NCBI RefSeq assembly: GCF_018968705.1
Contig: NZ_CP076668.1
Location: forward strand, 3,297,001 to 3,361,000
Reading direction: 5' to 3'
Source of the DNA: Pseudomonas lijiangensis
GTDB taxonomy: Bacteria > Pseudomonadota > Gammaproteobacteria > Pseudomonadales > Pseudomonadaceae
DNA length: 64,000 nt
Shown piece after piece: positions 27,618 to 36,665 of the stretch. The notes beneath the pieces were generated by a model. That model made no database searches. It was not told where the DNA came from and saw only the letters and a list, made by a program, of their open reading frames with translations. The first letter of the stretch is position 1; each line of letters starts with the position of its first letter. A program made the translations under genes and the position numbers.

Positions 27618-28049
27618 ATGGATCAAGAATGTATCAAGGCACTGATCGGGTTACTGGCAGAGTCCGACCTGATCGAGCTCAGCCTGACGGAAGGCGACAG
27701 CACCCTGCGTCTGTTCAAGGAAGCGGCAGGCAATGTCGTGGAAGCACCTCTGGTACCCGCCAAGGTGACAACCGGCAAGGTAGCCAGCGTATCGGCGCCC
27801 GTCAAGGAAGAGGTCAAGCTCGAGGTCAAGGCCAGTCTCTACGGCGTCCTGCATCTGACTCCGGCAGTCGGTGAAGCCCCCTTCGTGCAGATCGGCGATA
27901 GCGTGGAAGCAGGACAGACGCTGGCGATCATTGAAGCCATGAAGATGTTCCATCCGCTCAAGGCCAATCGCGCAGGCATCGTCGAAGCAATCCTCGTGGA
28001 CGGCGGCACGGAAGTCGAAGCAGGCCAGCCCTTGTTCCGTATCGGTTGA
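27618..28049 (+). CDS. Biotin carboxyl carrier protein (AccB-like)
   Basis: A 143-residue biotin carrier. Residues 1-35 resemble the AccB N-terminus ([22 protein letters not shown]). A flexible Ala/Pro/Lys linker leads to the biotinyl domain with the motif EAMKM, where Lys109 would be biotinylated. AAGGCAAGGG precedes the ATG. It is the first gene of the operon. Its partner is the biotin carboxylase 29 bases downstream. Paralog status is assumed: the housekeeping accBC pair would lie elsewhere. Confidence 0.9.
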   Translation: MDQECIKALIGLLAESDLIELSLTEGDSTLRLFKEAAGNVVEAPLVPAKVTTGKVASVSAPVKEEVKLEVKASLYGVLHLTPAVGEAPFVQIGDSVEAGQTLAIIEAMKMFHPLKANRAGIVEAILVDGGTEVEAGQPLFRIG

Positions 28050-28078
28050 TCCCGACGCACATTTTTCAGGTATCTCGA

Positions 28079-29431
28079 ATGTTCGATAAAGTGCTGATCG
28101 CCAACCGTGGCGAAATTGCCCTGCGTATCCAGCGCGCTTGCCGTGGCCTGGGTCTGAAAACCGTCGCGGTCTACTCCGAAGCCGACCGTCACGCGCAGTA
28201 CGTCACCCAGGCCGACGAAGCGCTGTGCATCGGCCCTGCCGCGCCCACCCAGAGCTATCTGAATCAGACCGCCCTGCTCTTTGCAGCCAAGGTCAGTGGC
28301 GCCCAGGCCATTCATCCCGGTTATGGCTTTCTGTCGGAAAACGCCGTCTTTGCCGAGCGTATCGAAGCCGCCGGCCTGACCTTCATCGGCCCCAGCGCCG
28401 AGTGCATTCGCACCATGGGCGATAAGGTTTCAGCCAAGCGAGCCATGCGTGAAGCCGGTGTGCCTTGTGTGCCGGGGCCGGACTCAAGCATGTCCAGCGA
28501 CCCGCAGAGCATTCTCGCGGTCGCTCGGGAAATCGGTTATCCGGTGATCGTCAAAGCCGCTGGTGGCGGTGGCGGTCGCGGCATGCGCGTGGTGCAGCAG
28601 GAACCCGAGCTGCTGGAGGCGATTGCCCTGACCCGCGAAGAAGCGCGTCTGGCATTCGGCAACCCCGAACTCTATATCGAGAAGTTTCTCGGCCACCCGC
28701 GCCACGTTGAAATCCAGGTGCTGTGCGATGCCTTCGGCAATGCCGTGTGGCTCGGCAGCCGCGATTGCTCCCTGCAACGTCGCCATCAAAAAGTACTTGA
28801 AGAAGCACCAGCGCCAGGCATCGATCCGCAATTGATTGCCCATGTGGGTGAGCGCTGCGTCAAGGCGTGCCAACAGATCGGTTATCGAGGCGTCGGCACC
28901 TTCGAGTTCCTTTATGAAGACGGCCAGTTCTTTTTCATCGAAATGAACACCCGCCTGCAGGTCGAGCATCCGGTGACCGAGATGACCACCGGCATCGATA
29001 TCGTCCAGCAGCAACTGCGCATGGCGCGAGGTGAGCATCTGGAGTTGCGTCAGGCAGATATCGTCGCCCAGGGCCATTCGCTGGAATGCCGGATCAACGC
29101 CGAAGACCCGCTCAGTTTCATGCCGACGCCAGGGCAAGTCACCCGCTGGGAAGTGCCTGGCGGTTTCGGCGTCAGGGTGGATTCCCATGTCACCAGCGGC
29201 TACCGCGTCCCGCCCTATTACGACTCAATGGTCGCCAAGGTCATCAGTCACGGCGCAACCCGGGAAGAAGCCATGGCCCGCATGCGTCTGGCCCTCAGCG
29301 AGCTTTATGTAGAAGGCATTTCCACCAATATTCCCCTGCACCGGGAAATCCTCGACGACCCTGCTTTCTGTGCAGGCGGCGTCGATATTCACCATCTGGA
29401 ACACTGGCTGCAGCAACGGAGCCCACAATGA
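28079..29431 (+). CDS. Biotin carboxylase subunit (AccC-like)
   Basis: A 450-residue ATP-grasp biotin carboxylase, full length for the family. The ATG at 28079 gives [20 protein letters not shown]. Motifs: GYGFLSENA, the glycine-rich [43 protein letters not shown] with the metal and biotin residues, and [12 protein letters not shown]. It would carboxylate the biotin of the upstream BCCP using bicarbonate and ATP. The operon has no acetyl-CoA carboxyltransferase, so the acceptor subunit is probably the adjacent PxpB/PxpC pair, as in urea carboxylase. Confidence 0.93.
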   Translation: MFDKVLIANRGEIALRIQRACRGLGLKTVAVYSEADRHAQYVTQADEALCIGPAAPTQSYLNQTALLFAAKVSGAQAIHPGYGFLSENAVFAERIEAAGLTFIGPSAECIRTMGDKVSAKRAMREAGVPCVPGPDSSMSSDPQSILAVAREIGYPVIVKAAGGGGGRGMRVVQQEPELLEAIALTREEARLAFGNPELYIEKFLGHPRHVEIQVLCDAFGNAVWLGSRDCSLQRRHQKVLEEAPAPGIDPQLIAHVGERCVKACQQIGYRGVGTFEFLYEDGQFFFIEMNTRLQVEHPVTEMTTGIDIVQQQLRMARGEHLELRQADIVAQGHSLECRINAEDPLSFMPTPGQVTRWEVPGGFGVRVDSHVTSGYRVPPYYDSMVAKVISHGATREEAMARMRLALSELYVEGISTNIPLHREILDDPAFCAGGVDIHHLEHWLQQRSPQ

Positions 29432-30099
29432 GCATCGCGCTTACGGACCCACGTCCGGTCATCAGCCTGCTGGGCACCACTGCCCTGTTATTCGAAGCAC
29501 CTGGCAGCCTCGATCTTGCCCCCCAGCAACGCATCTGGGCCATGGCCCGCGTGACGGCTCAGTGGCCGGAAATCAGCGAGTCGGTACCGGGCATGAACAA
29601 CCTGATGCTGACCTTCAAGACCCCGCCACGGCATCTGGATGCCTTGACCGAACGCCTGCTGGAAACCTGGCAGGCCTGCGAGCCGCTGCCGTTGCAGGGT
29701 CGCATCATTGAACTGCCCGTGACCTACGGTGGCGAACACGGCCCGCACATGGGTGACGTGATTGCCCATACCGGACTGGACATCGAAACCATCGCTCACC
29801 TGCACAGCGAACCGCTGTATCCGGTCTATGCCTTGGGCAGCCATCCTGGCTACTGCTATCTGGGCGGCATGGACCCACGCATTGCCACACCCCGGCGCAA
29901 GGTTCCGGTGCTCAGCATCGGTGCCGGCGCGGTGTCCATCGGTGGCGTACAGACCGGTGTTTCCGCCTCTGCCGGCCCCAGCGGCTGGAACACCATCGGT
30001 CGTACCGAAATGTCTTTCTTCGACCCCGGGCAATCGCCCCCGGCACTCTTGCAGCCGGGCGACCTGCTGCGCTTTCGCATCGAGAGGATCATTCGATGA
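29428..30099 (+). CDS. PxpB/KipI-like subunit (AHS1 domain)
   Basis: A 223-residue AHS1/KipI protein. The ATG overlaps the carboxylase stop. Family blocks: [36 protein letters not shown] and [20 protein letters not shown], with SGWNTIGRT. PxpB with PxpC and PxpA forms ATP-dependent 5-oxoprolinase in other bacteria; the same domain also occurs inside urea carboxylase. Here it lies between a biotin carboxylase and PxpC, the order BC-AHS1-AHS2-BCCP. Confidence 0.88.
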   Translation: MSIALTDPRPVISLLGTTALLFEAPGSLDLAPQQRIWAMARVTAQWPEISESVPGMNNLMLTFKTPPRHLDALTERLLETWQACEPLPLQGRIIELPVTYGGEHGPHMGDVIAHTGLDIETIAHLHSEPLYPVYALGSHPGYCYLGGMDPRIATPRRKVPVLSIGAGAVSIGGVQTGVSASAGPSGWNTIGRTEMSFFDPGQSPPALLQPGDLLRFRIERIIR

Positions 30100-31067
30100 T
30101 CGAGATTCTATCCGCCACCGCCCTGGCCACCGTCCAGGATCTGGGCCGCACGGGCAGCCTGGGTTACGGCGTCGGCACTTCAGGGGCCATGGACACACTG
30201 GCCGTGACGATCGGCAACATTCTGCTGGGCAATGCCGATGACGCAGCGGCCATCGAGATTCCGGTATTCCCGTTCGAGGTCCGCCTGCTGGAAGACTGTG
30301 CTTTTGCCGTGACCGGTGCCGCCTGTGCCTTGAGCCTGGACGGTATGGCCTTCCCACCGAACTGGGTCATGCAGGGTCATGCAGGCCAGACGCTGGTCAT
30401 CGATCACCCGACGGCGGGTTCTCGCGCTTACTTGTGCCTGGCCGGTGGCGTCGATGTGCCGGTGGTACTCAACTCGCGCAGCACTCAATTGCGAGGCGAG
30501 TTCGGTGGTTTTCAGGGACGTGCCCTCCAGCAAGGTGACCAGTTGAAATCGGGTTCGCCAGGCATCAGCAAGCTGGCCACGGACTTCGGCGTGCTCAGCC
30601 CTGCCCATGCCTTGCTATTGAGCGTGGACGGCGTGCCTGCCATGCGCGTTCTGCCTGCCGCCGAATACCAGGCATTCAAGGCCGATTCCCGAGCGTCGTT
30701 CTGGAGCGACGACTGGAAAATCACCTCCCAGAGCAATCGTTACGGCTACCGCCTGGAAGGCACGCCAATCTTGCCCGAACAGGCCATGGAAGTGCGTTCC
30801 CACGGCATCGTGCCGGGTGTGATTCAGGTGCCCCATGGCGGTCAGCCGATCATTCAGATGCGTGATGCGCAGCCCAGTGGCGGGTATCCGAAATTCGGCA
30901 CGGTGATCGAAGCCGACCTATGGCGACTGGGACAGGCCGCCATTGGCAGCCGGATTCGCTTTATCGAATGCAGTTACGACCAAGCCCTGGATGCCCTTGA
31001 GCAGAATCAGGCCTATCTCGCCGAAGTGCGGCGTCTTGTGGACCTGCATGGCCTGAATCGGCGCTGA
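30096..31067 (+). CDS. PxpC/KipA-like subunit (AHS2 domain)
   Basis: A 323-residue AHS2/KipA protein overlapping PxpB by ATGA. It contains TVQDLGRTGSLGYGVGTSGAMD, GNILLGNADDAAAIE, SRAYLCLAGGVDVP and the C-terminal MEVRSHGIVPGVIQVPHGGQPII. The block after AAIE reads IPVFPFEV rather than the more usual T-x-x-G-P-x-L type, so it is a divergent member. It is expected to bind and activate the amide or lactam substrate with PxpB. Confidence 0.88.
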   Translation: MIEILSATALATVQDLGRTGSLGYGVGTSGAMDTLAVTIGNILLGNADDAAAIEIPVFPFEVRLLEDCAFAVTGAACALSLDGMAFPPNWVMQGHAGQTLVIDHPTAGSRAYLCLAGGVDVPVVLNSRSTQLRGEFGGFQGRALQQGDQLKSGSPGISKLATDFGVLSPAHALLLSVDGVPAMRVLPAAEYQAFKADSRASFWSDDWKITSQSNRYGYRLEGTPILPEQAMEVRSHGIVPGVIQVPHGGQPIIQMRDAQPSGGYPKFGTVIEADLWRLGQAAIGSRIRFIECSYDQALDALEQNQAYLAEVRRLVDLHGLNRR

Positions 31068-31071
31068 GGAA

Positions 31072-31503
31072 ATGAACATGAACATTGAAGAGATTCGTCA
31101 ACTGGCGGCTGATCTGGCACTGGCAGGATTATCTGGCGCAGAGGTCGAGAAAACCGGATTCAAGCTGAGCCTCAAGCGCGGCTTGATAGGTCAGTTATCA
31201 CCCTCGCCGACTTCGCTCGAAACCACAGAAACTGGACGGGGTGCAGACACACTCACCATCAAATCCAGCGGCATCGGTCGCTTGCTCGATGCCCACCCGG
31301 ACAACGGCATCGTGCTGGCACCGCCGGGCAGTGACGTACAGGTTGGCCAACTGGTCGCACTGCTGGCCGTCGGCAACTTGATTTTGCCGGTCCGCAGCCT
31401 GCACGCGGGCAAGGTTTCCAGCCTGCTGGTGCCCGGCGGCACAACGGTCGGTTACGGCCAGCCATTGATAAGCCTTGGTCATACAGAAGCGGAGCAACCA
31501 TGA
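31072..31503 (+). CDS. Biotinyl-domain-like protein lacking the biotin lysine
   Basis: A 143-residue protein with the same build as the BCCP at 27618: a short N-terminal helix region (IEEIRQLAADLALAGLSG), a linker, and a barrel with PPGSDVQVGQLVALLAVGNL, LPVRSLHAGKVSSLLVPGGT and VGYGQPLISL. Where the carrier has EAMKM, this protein has AVGNL, so the biotinylated lysine is replaced by Asn102. It cannot carry biotin in the usual way. It could be a structural partner, since in urea carboxylase the BCCP follows AHS1/AHS2 at this position. It overlaps the next gene by ATGA. Confidence 0.8.
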   Translation: MNMNIEEIRQLAADLALAGLSGAEVEKTGFKLSLKRGLIGQLSPSPTSLETTETGRGADTLTIKSSGIGRLLDAHPDNGIVLAPPGSDVQVGQLVALLAVGNLILPVRSLHAGKVSSLLVPGGTTVGYGQPLISLGHTEAEQP

Positions 31504-32267
31504 AGATCGACCTGAACGCAGACATGGGCGAAGGCTTCGGCGCATGGCGCATGGGCGAAGACGAAGCGCTGATGGAGATCATTTCATCGGCCAACGTCGC
31601 CTGTGGCTTCCATGCCGGTGATCCCTTGATCATGGACAACACGGCACGACTGGCCAAAGCCAGGGATATCGATCTGGGTGCCCACGTCGGCTTTCCCGAC
31701 CTGATGGGGTTTGGTCGTCGCCAGATGAATATCGACATCAACGAATTGAGCACCTACGTGACCTACCAGTTGGGCGCTCTGGCAGCAGTGGCCTGGGTTG
31801 CAGGCCATCGCATGACGCACATGAGCTTTCATGGCGCACTGGGCAATATGATCGCCGCCGATGCCGAGATGGCTGCACACCTGATTCGCACCGTGGCAGC
31901 GTTCGACCCCGAGATCATCATCAGTTCGTCCAGCAGCCGCGCCATCGAACGCGCCGCCAGCCAGTGCAACCTAAGGGTGGCGACAACCTTTCTCGCTGAC
32001 CGGGCCTATGACGATGATTGCCTGCTGGTGCCCCGCAAGGTCGCCAACTCGGTCATCAAGGACCCGGCGACGGTGCTGCAACGGGTTCGACAACTGCTGG
32101 AAGACGGCACCGTGACCAGCATCACCGGCAAGGTCATCAAGGTCAGCGCCTGCTCGATATTGCTCCACGGCGATACACCCGGCGCGGTTGAACTGGCGCG
32201 CACCGTGCGCCATGAAATCGAATCGGCAGGCGGGCAGATCGTGCCGATTTCGCAGTTGCTCGACTGA
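31500..32267 (+). CDS. LamB/YcsF (PxpA-like) hydrolase, divergent
   Basis: A 255-residue LamB/YcsF protein, usual length. Conserved: KIDLNADMGEGFG, SSANVACGFHAGDPLIM, GAHVGFPDLMGFGRRQM, SITGKVIKVSA and LHGDTPGA. Two signature blocks differ from E. coli PxpA as I recall it: HVKPHG is HMSFHG here, and EEVFADR is TTFLADR. The changes remove a lysine and an acidic residue expected near the active site, so the substrate or chemistry may differ from 5-oxoproline cleavage. It ends the operon. Confidence 0.85.
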   Translation: MKIDLNADMGEGFGAWRMGEDEALMEIISSANVACGFHAGDPLIMDNTARLAKARDIDLGAHVGFPDLMGFGRRQMNIDINELSTYVTYQLGALAAVAWVAGHRMTHMSFHGALGNMIAADAEMAAHLIRTVAAFDPEIIISSSSSRAIERAASQCNLRVATTFLADRAYDDDCLLVPRKVANSVIKDPATVLQRVRQLLEDGTVTSITGKVIKVSACSILLHGDTPGAVELARTVRHEIESAGGQIVPISQLLD

Positions 32268-32290
32268 ACCAGCCCTTAAGGCAAATCACT

Positions 32291-32380
32291 TGTGGGAGGG
32301 GCATTGGCCGCGACTTCACTTACAGGCAACACATTTTCAGCGCCTTCAGATTGGCTGTCGCGGCCAAGGCCCCTCCCACG
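32291..32380. repeat. Inverted REP pair (BIME)
   Basis: GTGGGAGGGGCATTGGCCGC at the left and its near-perfect inverse at 32357-32379 flank about 40 bases. This is the Pseudomonas REP type. It lies just after the pxpA-like stop codon and may act as a terminator or mRNA end. The rest of 32268-32568 holds the promoter of the SDR gene. Confidence 0.8.
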
Positions 32381-32464
32381 GATTGCGAACCAGCAACCTG
32401 TTTTTTGACACCAGCCTCTTAACGGATCGGCATTACCCCGTTTCGCAAAGACCGGCTTTACATC

Positions 32465-32528
32465 ATAAGAGACGCTTATAGCCACACAGCCAATCCGTCT
32501 TGGTCGCCGGGGTTTGTGCTGGATAGAG
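32465..32528 (+). promoter_or_regulatory. LysR element and promoter of the SDR/ABC unit
   Basis: ATAAGAGACGCTTAT (32465-32479) followed by CACAGCCAATCCGTCTTGG (32485-32503). The 39 bases match the copy at 27509 at 32 positions with identical spacing. TTGGTC (32500-32505), a 17-base spacer and ATAGAG (32523-32528) correspond to the promoter of the other operon. Transcription would start near 32535, which favours the ATG at 32569 over the one at 32536. Confidence 0.75.
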
Positions 32529-32568
32529 TCGATGCATGAGCGACACACAGCATTCAGAGGTAAACGCA

Positions 32569-33321
32569 ATGCCATTTTCAGATTACAAAACCGCGCTGGT
32601 CACTGGCGCATCGTCCGGCATCGGTGCCGCAGTGGTCGAGCGCCTGTGCCAGGAAGGTATCGAAGTTCACGCCCTGGCCCGCAGCGCCGACAAGCTGGCC
32701 GATCTGTCCGCACGCACCGGTTGTATCGCCCACGCCATCGATGTCACCGACCTGGCCGGGCTGACGGCACTGTTCGGGCAATATGACTTCGACATTCTGG
32801 TCAACAACGCAGGCGTCGATCGTCCGGGCTCGATCCTCAAGGCTGACGCCGAGGGCATCGACTTCCTGATCGACGTCAACCTGCGCGCCGTGCTGCATCT
32901 GGCACGCCTGGCCTTGCCGGGCATGGTCGAGCGCGACAGTGGCCATATCATCAACATCAGCTCCATTGCCGCCGCCTATAACTTCGGCGGCAACTCGACT
33001 TACCACGCCACCAAGGCAGCGGTCAGCATGCTTTCTCGCCAATTGCGCATCGACGCCTTCGGCAAGCGTGTGCGGGTAACCGAGATCTGCCCGGGCCGGG
33101 TCGCCACCGATATTTTCGCCCACGTGCATGGCGACTCCGAAGAAACCTACAAGCGCTTCGTCGAAGGTTTCGAGCTGCCCGTCGCAGCCGATATCGCCAA
33201 TGCCATCGCCTTCGCGATTGCGGCACCGGTCTCCATGAACATCGGCCACATGGAAATCACCCCGACCCTGCAAGTGCCCGGCGGCCTGTCCACTGCACGC
33301 CCGCAGGACTATCAGGGCTGA
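32569..33321 (+). CDS. Short-chain dehydrogenase, YdfG/serine dehydrogenase-like
   Basis: A 250-residue SDR started at MPFSDYK (32569), with AGAGGT eight bases upstream; an ATG at 32536 would sit on the predicted transcription start. Motifs: TGASSGIGAAVVERL, NNAGVDRPG, INISSIAA, YHATKAAV and the ICPGRVATDIF loop. ALARSAD after strand 2 suggests NADP. It resembles 3-hydroxy acid (serine, allo-threonine) dehydrogenases such as YdfG. It shares regulation with the biotin-enzyme operon and leads into the ABC transporter genes after a terminator-like hairpin. Confidence 0.88.
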   Translation: MPFSDYKTALVTGASSGIGAAVVERLCQEGIEVHALARSADKLADLSARTGCIAHAIDVTDLAGLTALFGQYDFDILVNNAGVDRPGSILKADAEGIDFLIDVNLRAVLHLARLALPGMVERDSGHIINISSIAAAYNFGGNSTYHATKAAVSMLSRQLRIDAFGKRVRVTEICPGRVATDIFAHVHGDSEETYKRFVEGFELPVAADIANAIAFAIAAPVSMNIGHMEITPTLQVPGGLSTARPQDYQG

Positions 33322-33370
33322 AAGCCTTGGCACCGAGAACAGAACGGATCAATCCGTCACACGCTCCCTG

Positions 33371-33396
33371 GCCGGGCCCCACGCCCGGCATTTTTT
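33371..33396 (+). terminator. Terminator between SDR and ABC transporter genes
   Basis: GCCGGGC pairs with GCCCGGC across a 5-base loop and is followed by ATTTTTT. It would reduce transcription into the ABC genes, either as a partial terminator within the unit or as the end of the SDR transcript. Confidence 0.8.
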
Positions 33397-33427
33397 CTGC
33401 CCCTACCCATGCTGATAGGGATTGACC

Positions 33428-34129
33428 ATGAAGCAAGACTTCGATTTAGCCCCGATCCTGCACGGCGAATACGCCGAGCTGATCCTCAAGGGCATCGAAA
33501 TGACGCTGCAACTGGCGTTGTTCGCCTGGTGCCTGGCCATGATCCTCGCCCTTGTGCTGGTGACCGTGCGCCTGACCGGCAACACCTACGCCAATCGCCT
33601 GGTAGCAGCCTACGTTTCCTACCACCGCAATGTGCCGACACTGGTGCAATTGATGCTCTGGTATTTCGGCATCCCGACCCTGCTTTCAAGCTCCACGCAA
33701 ATCTGGCTGGCGGGTTACAACACCGAATACCTGTTCTCGATCATTGCCCTTGGACTCTGCCAGGCCGCGTATTTCAGTGAAGACATCCGCAGCGGCCTGC
33801 GGGCCATTCCTGCAGGACAAACCGAAGCTTCGCGAGCACTGGGCATGGGCTATGTGCGCTCGATGCGTTACGTGATCCTGCCTCAAGGCGTGCGCAACAG
33901 CCTGCCGTCGCTGATCAACCATACGGTGCTGCTGTTCAAGAACACCAGCCTGGCCATGGCCATCGGCGTCATGGAGCTGACTTACGCAACGCGGGAAGTC
34001 GAGAACTACACCTTCCGGACCTTTGAAGCCTTTCTGGTGGCATCAGTGGTGTACCTGGCCTTTTCGCTGCTGCTGATGGCCCTCGGTGCCCTGCTGGCCA
34101 AGCGATTCAACAAAGCTCTGGCGAGGTAA
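33428..34129 (+). CDS. Polar amino-acid ABC transporter permease 1
   Basis: A 233-residue HisM/GlnP-type permease. The ATG at 33428 has AGGGA seven bases upstream. About five membrane segments; family features include GIEMTLQLALFAWCLAM and the EAA loop EASRALGMGYVRSMRYVILPQG. It pairs with the permease at 34136 as a heterodimer. The set follows an SDR and the biotin-enzyme operon, so uptake of the nitrogen-containing substrate of that pathway is a reasonable inference. Confidence 0.92.
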   Translation: MKQDFDLAPILHGEYAELILKGIEMTLQLALFAWCLAMILALVLVTVRLTGNTYANRLVAAYVSYHRNVPTLVQLMLWYFGIPTLLSSSTQIWLAGYNTEYLFSIIALGLCQAAYFSEDIRSGLRAIPAGQTEASRALGMGYVRSMRYVILPQGVRNSLPSLINHTVLLFKNTSLAMAIGVMELTYATREVENYTFRTFEAFLVASVVYLAFSLLLMALGALLAKRFNKALAR

Positions 34130-34135
34130 GCGACC

Positions 34136-34879
34136 ATGTTCGATATCTTCACGATTCTGCAGCAGAACTGGACGCTGTTCCTGATCGGCCAATACCCCCA
34201 CGGCCCGCTGGGCGGTCTGGCAAGCACCCTGATCCTTGCAGTTCTGGCGCTTCTGTTCGCTTTTCCTCTGGGCCTGTTGCTGGCACTGGCCAGGACCTCG
34301 CCCTGGAAAGCACTGCGCTGGTTTTCGACCGTCTGGGTCTATGTGCTGCGCGGTATTCCATTGCTGATGGTGATCTTCTGGACCTACTTTCTGGTGCCGT
34401 TGATCATCGGTCACAACATCACCGGCTTTACCACCATGCTCTGCACCCTGGTCATCTACCAGAGTGCCTACCTGTGCGAAATCATTCGCGGCAGCATCCA
34501 GGCCTTGCCGAGCGGTCAGTACGAAGCCTCCCGAGCCCTGGGCATGGGCTACATGCGCACCACGGTCTGGGTGATCCTGCCTCAGGCGCTTTACAACGCA
34601 TTGCCCAGCCTGCTCAGCCAGTTCATTTCCATCATCAAGGAAACCTCCCTGGGTTATGTCATCAACGTTCAGGAAGTGACCTTTGCCGCCAACCAGGTGA
34701 ACAACCAGTTACTGACCAAGCCCTTCCAGGTGTTCTTCATTCTGGCGGTCATTTACTACCTGCTGTGCTTTGGCCTGACCCGACTGGCCGACTGGCTGGA
34801 GCGCCGCATCGCCCGCAAGCGCCAGGGCACCACCGCTGCTGCCGTTACCGACAGCCCTTTGCCTACCCCTATCCATTAA
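34136..34879 (+). CDS. Polar amino-acid ABC transporter permease 2
   Basis: A 247-residue permease of the HisMQ/GlnP type starting six bases after the first permease. The EAA motif is EASRALGMGYMRTTVWVILPQA, with hydrophobic segments such as TLILAVLALLFAFPLGLLLAL. Its polar C-terminal tail is short. It should form the membrane channel together with the other permease. Confidence 0.92.
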   Translation: MFDIFTILQQNWTLFLIGQYPHGPLGGLASTLILAVLALLFAFPLGLLLALARTSPWKALRWFSTVWVYVLRGIPLLMVIFWTYFLVPLIIGHNITGFTTMLCTLVIYQSAYLCEIIRGSIQALPSGQYEASRALGMGYMRTTVWVILPQALYNALPSLLSQFISIIKETSLGYVINVQEVTFAANQVNNQLLTKPFQVFFILAVIYYLLCFGLTRLADWLERRIARKRQGTTAAAVTDSPLPTPIH

Positions 34880-34892
34880 AGAGGGCTGACTC

Positions 34893-35630
34893 ATGCGTCC
34901 AATGATCATGTTTTCCAACGTCAACAAGTGGTACGGCGAGTACCAGGCCCTGACCAATCTCACGGCCCAGGTGAATACCGGCGAAGTCGTGGTGCTGTGC
35001 GGCCCTTCCGGCTCGGGCAAGTCGACGCTGATCCGCACCGTCAACCGTCTGGAAGATATTCAGGAAGGCCAGATCCTGTTCGACGGACAGGATGTGAACG
35101 GCACCGATGCCAACGTGAACCGACTGCGCAGCCGGGTGGGCTTCGTATTTCAGAGCTTCAACCTGTTTCCACACCTTTCCGTGCTGGACAACATCATCCT
35201 GTCGCCGACCAAGACCCTCGGGCTCAAGGGCTCGGCGGCAAAACAGCGAGCGATGCAACTGCTGGAGCGTGTCGGGCTGGCCCACAAGGCCGGTGCCTAC
35301 CCCGCTCAACTGTCCGGCGGCCAACAACAGCGCGTAGCGATTGCCCGTGCCCTGGCCATGGAGCCACCGGTCATGCTGTTCGATGAACCCACCAGCGCCC
35401 TTGACCCGGAAATGGTCGGCGAAGTGCTGAGCGTGATGAAAGGCCTGGCCAAGGACGGCATGACCATGATGTGCGTGACCCACGAAATGAACTTCGCCCG
35501 TGAAGTGGCCGACACCATCTGGTTCATGGATGCCGGACAGATTCTGGAGAAAAGCGACCCGGAAAGCTTTTTCAGCCAACCCCAACACCCGCGCGCGCAG
35601 CGTTTCATCGCTGACTTGCGCGCCCATTGA
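34893..35630 (+). CDS. Polar amino-acid ABC transporter ATPase
   Basis: A 245-residue GlnQ/HisP-type ATPase. Walker A is GPSGSGKST (about 36-44), the Q-loop is FQSFNLFPH, the signature is LSGGQQQR, Walker B is [14 protein letters not shown] and the switch histidine is in CVTHEMNFA. It powers import through the two permeases upstream. Confidence 0.95.
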   Translation: MRPMIMFSNVNKWYGEYQALTNLTAQVNTGEVVVLCGPSGSGKSTLIRTVNRLEDIQEGQILFDGQDVNGTDANVNRLRSRVGFVFQSFNLFPHLSVLDNIILSPTKTLGLKGSAAKQRAMQLLERVGLAHKAGAYPAQLSGGQQQRVAIARALAMEPPVMLFDEPTSALDPEMVGEVLSVMKGLAKDGMTMMCVTHEMNFAREVADTIWFMDAGQILEKSDPESFFSQPQHPRAQRFIADLRAH

Positions 35631-35685
35631 CTTGCAAGAACTGCCGCTGACCCGACTACCGATTCTTAATCTTCTGGAGCTCCCC

Positions 35686-36519
35686 ATGCGTATCAAGCAT
35701 CTGTTCGCCGCTGTAGCGTTGAGTCCTTTGGCAGCCACCCTGGCCCATGCCGATCAATTGAGCGACATCATGGCCAGACAATCCATGAGCTGCGGCGTGT
35801 ATGCCGACGTTCCCCCCTTCTCGGCGCCGGACCCGAAAACCCGTGAGCTGGTGGGCATGGACGTGGACCTGTGTACCGCGCTGGCGAAGAAGCTTGGCGT
35901 TAAGCTGGAACTCAAGCCGATGTCGGTGGAAGCACGGGTTCCGGAAGTGAAGATGGGCCGCGTCGATGTGCTGTTCGCCAACCTGGCCTACACCCAGACC
36001 CGCGCCGATCAGATCCAGTTCAGCGACCCCTACTACATCGCCAAGGAAACCCTGGTAGTGCATGCAGCCAATGCCGACAAGGACAAGGCTTTCTTCAAGG
36101 GCAAGCGCATCAGCTCCACCAAAGGCTCCACCTCCGAGCAATCGATCCGTATCGCTGGCGCGGTTCCGGTAACCTTCCAGGACACCGGTTCGGCCTACAT
36201 GGCCTTGCAGCAGAACAAGGTGCTGGGCCTGGTCACCAACACCATGACGGCCATCAAACTGGTCAACCAGGCCAAGGCCTCGGGCGTGGAACTGGCCATC
36301 GTCAAAGAACCCATGGCACTGGAGCCGATTGGTGCCGGCATGCGCAAAGGCGAACCGGCCTTCCTGGCCAAGGTCAACGAAGCCCTCAAGGCCATGGACG
36401 ACGCAGGCGAGATCGACGCCATCTGGGACCGCTGGATCGGCCCGAACACTGAGTACAAGATGGTTCGTGAAGACAAGGTTCAAAGCCTGAGCAGCCTGAA
36501 GTTCGATCCACTGCCTTGA
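35686..36519 (+). CDS. Periplasmic substrate-binding protein of the ABC transporter
   Basis: A 277-residue SBP of cluster 3 (polar amino acids). The ATG at 35686 (MRIKHLFAAVALS) has GGAG six bases upstream and gives a signal peptide cleaved near TLAHA-DQ. It contains CGVYADVPPFSAPDP, ELVGMDVDLCTALAKKLGV, and VDVLFANLAYTQTRADQIQFSDPYY rendered in two lobes. The usual ligand-binding Arg-Asp pair of amino-acid SBPs is only partly clear, since the T-x-x-R region reads TQTRADQI. A strong terminator follows. Confidence 0.92.
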   Translation: MRIKHLFAAVALSPLAATLAHADQLSDIMARQSMSCGVYADVPPFSAPDPKTRELVGMDVDLCTALAKKLGVKLELKPMSVEARVPEVKMGRVDVLFANLAYTQTRADQIQFSDPYYIAKETLVVHAANADKDKAFFKGKRISSTKGSTSEQSIRIAGAVPVTFQDTGSAYMALQQNKVLGLVTNTMTAIKLVNQAKASGVELAIVKEPMALEPIGAGMRKGEPAFLAKVNEALKAMDDAGEIDAIWDRWIGPNTEYKMVREDKVQSLSSLKFDPLP

Positions 36520-36552
36520 TCGACTCATGACCCAGCTCAACACATGAGCCCC

Positions 36553-36585
36553 AAACGCCCTGCTTCTGCAGGGCGTTTCCTTTTT
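36553..36585 (+). terminator. Rho-independent terminator after the ABC operon
   Basis: AAACGCCCTGC pairs with GCAGGGCGTTT around a short loop (36553-36578), followed by CCTTTTT. It is the end of the transporter unit. Confidence 0.92.
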
Positions 36586-36665
36586 CGGGTTCAGTTATGA
36601 AAGCAGAGCCTGTAGCATCCCGTGGCGCGCATGTATCCAGAACAGTGCAAGACCCGAGGAAAGAG

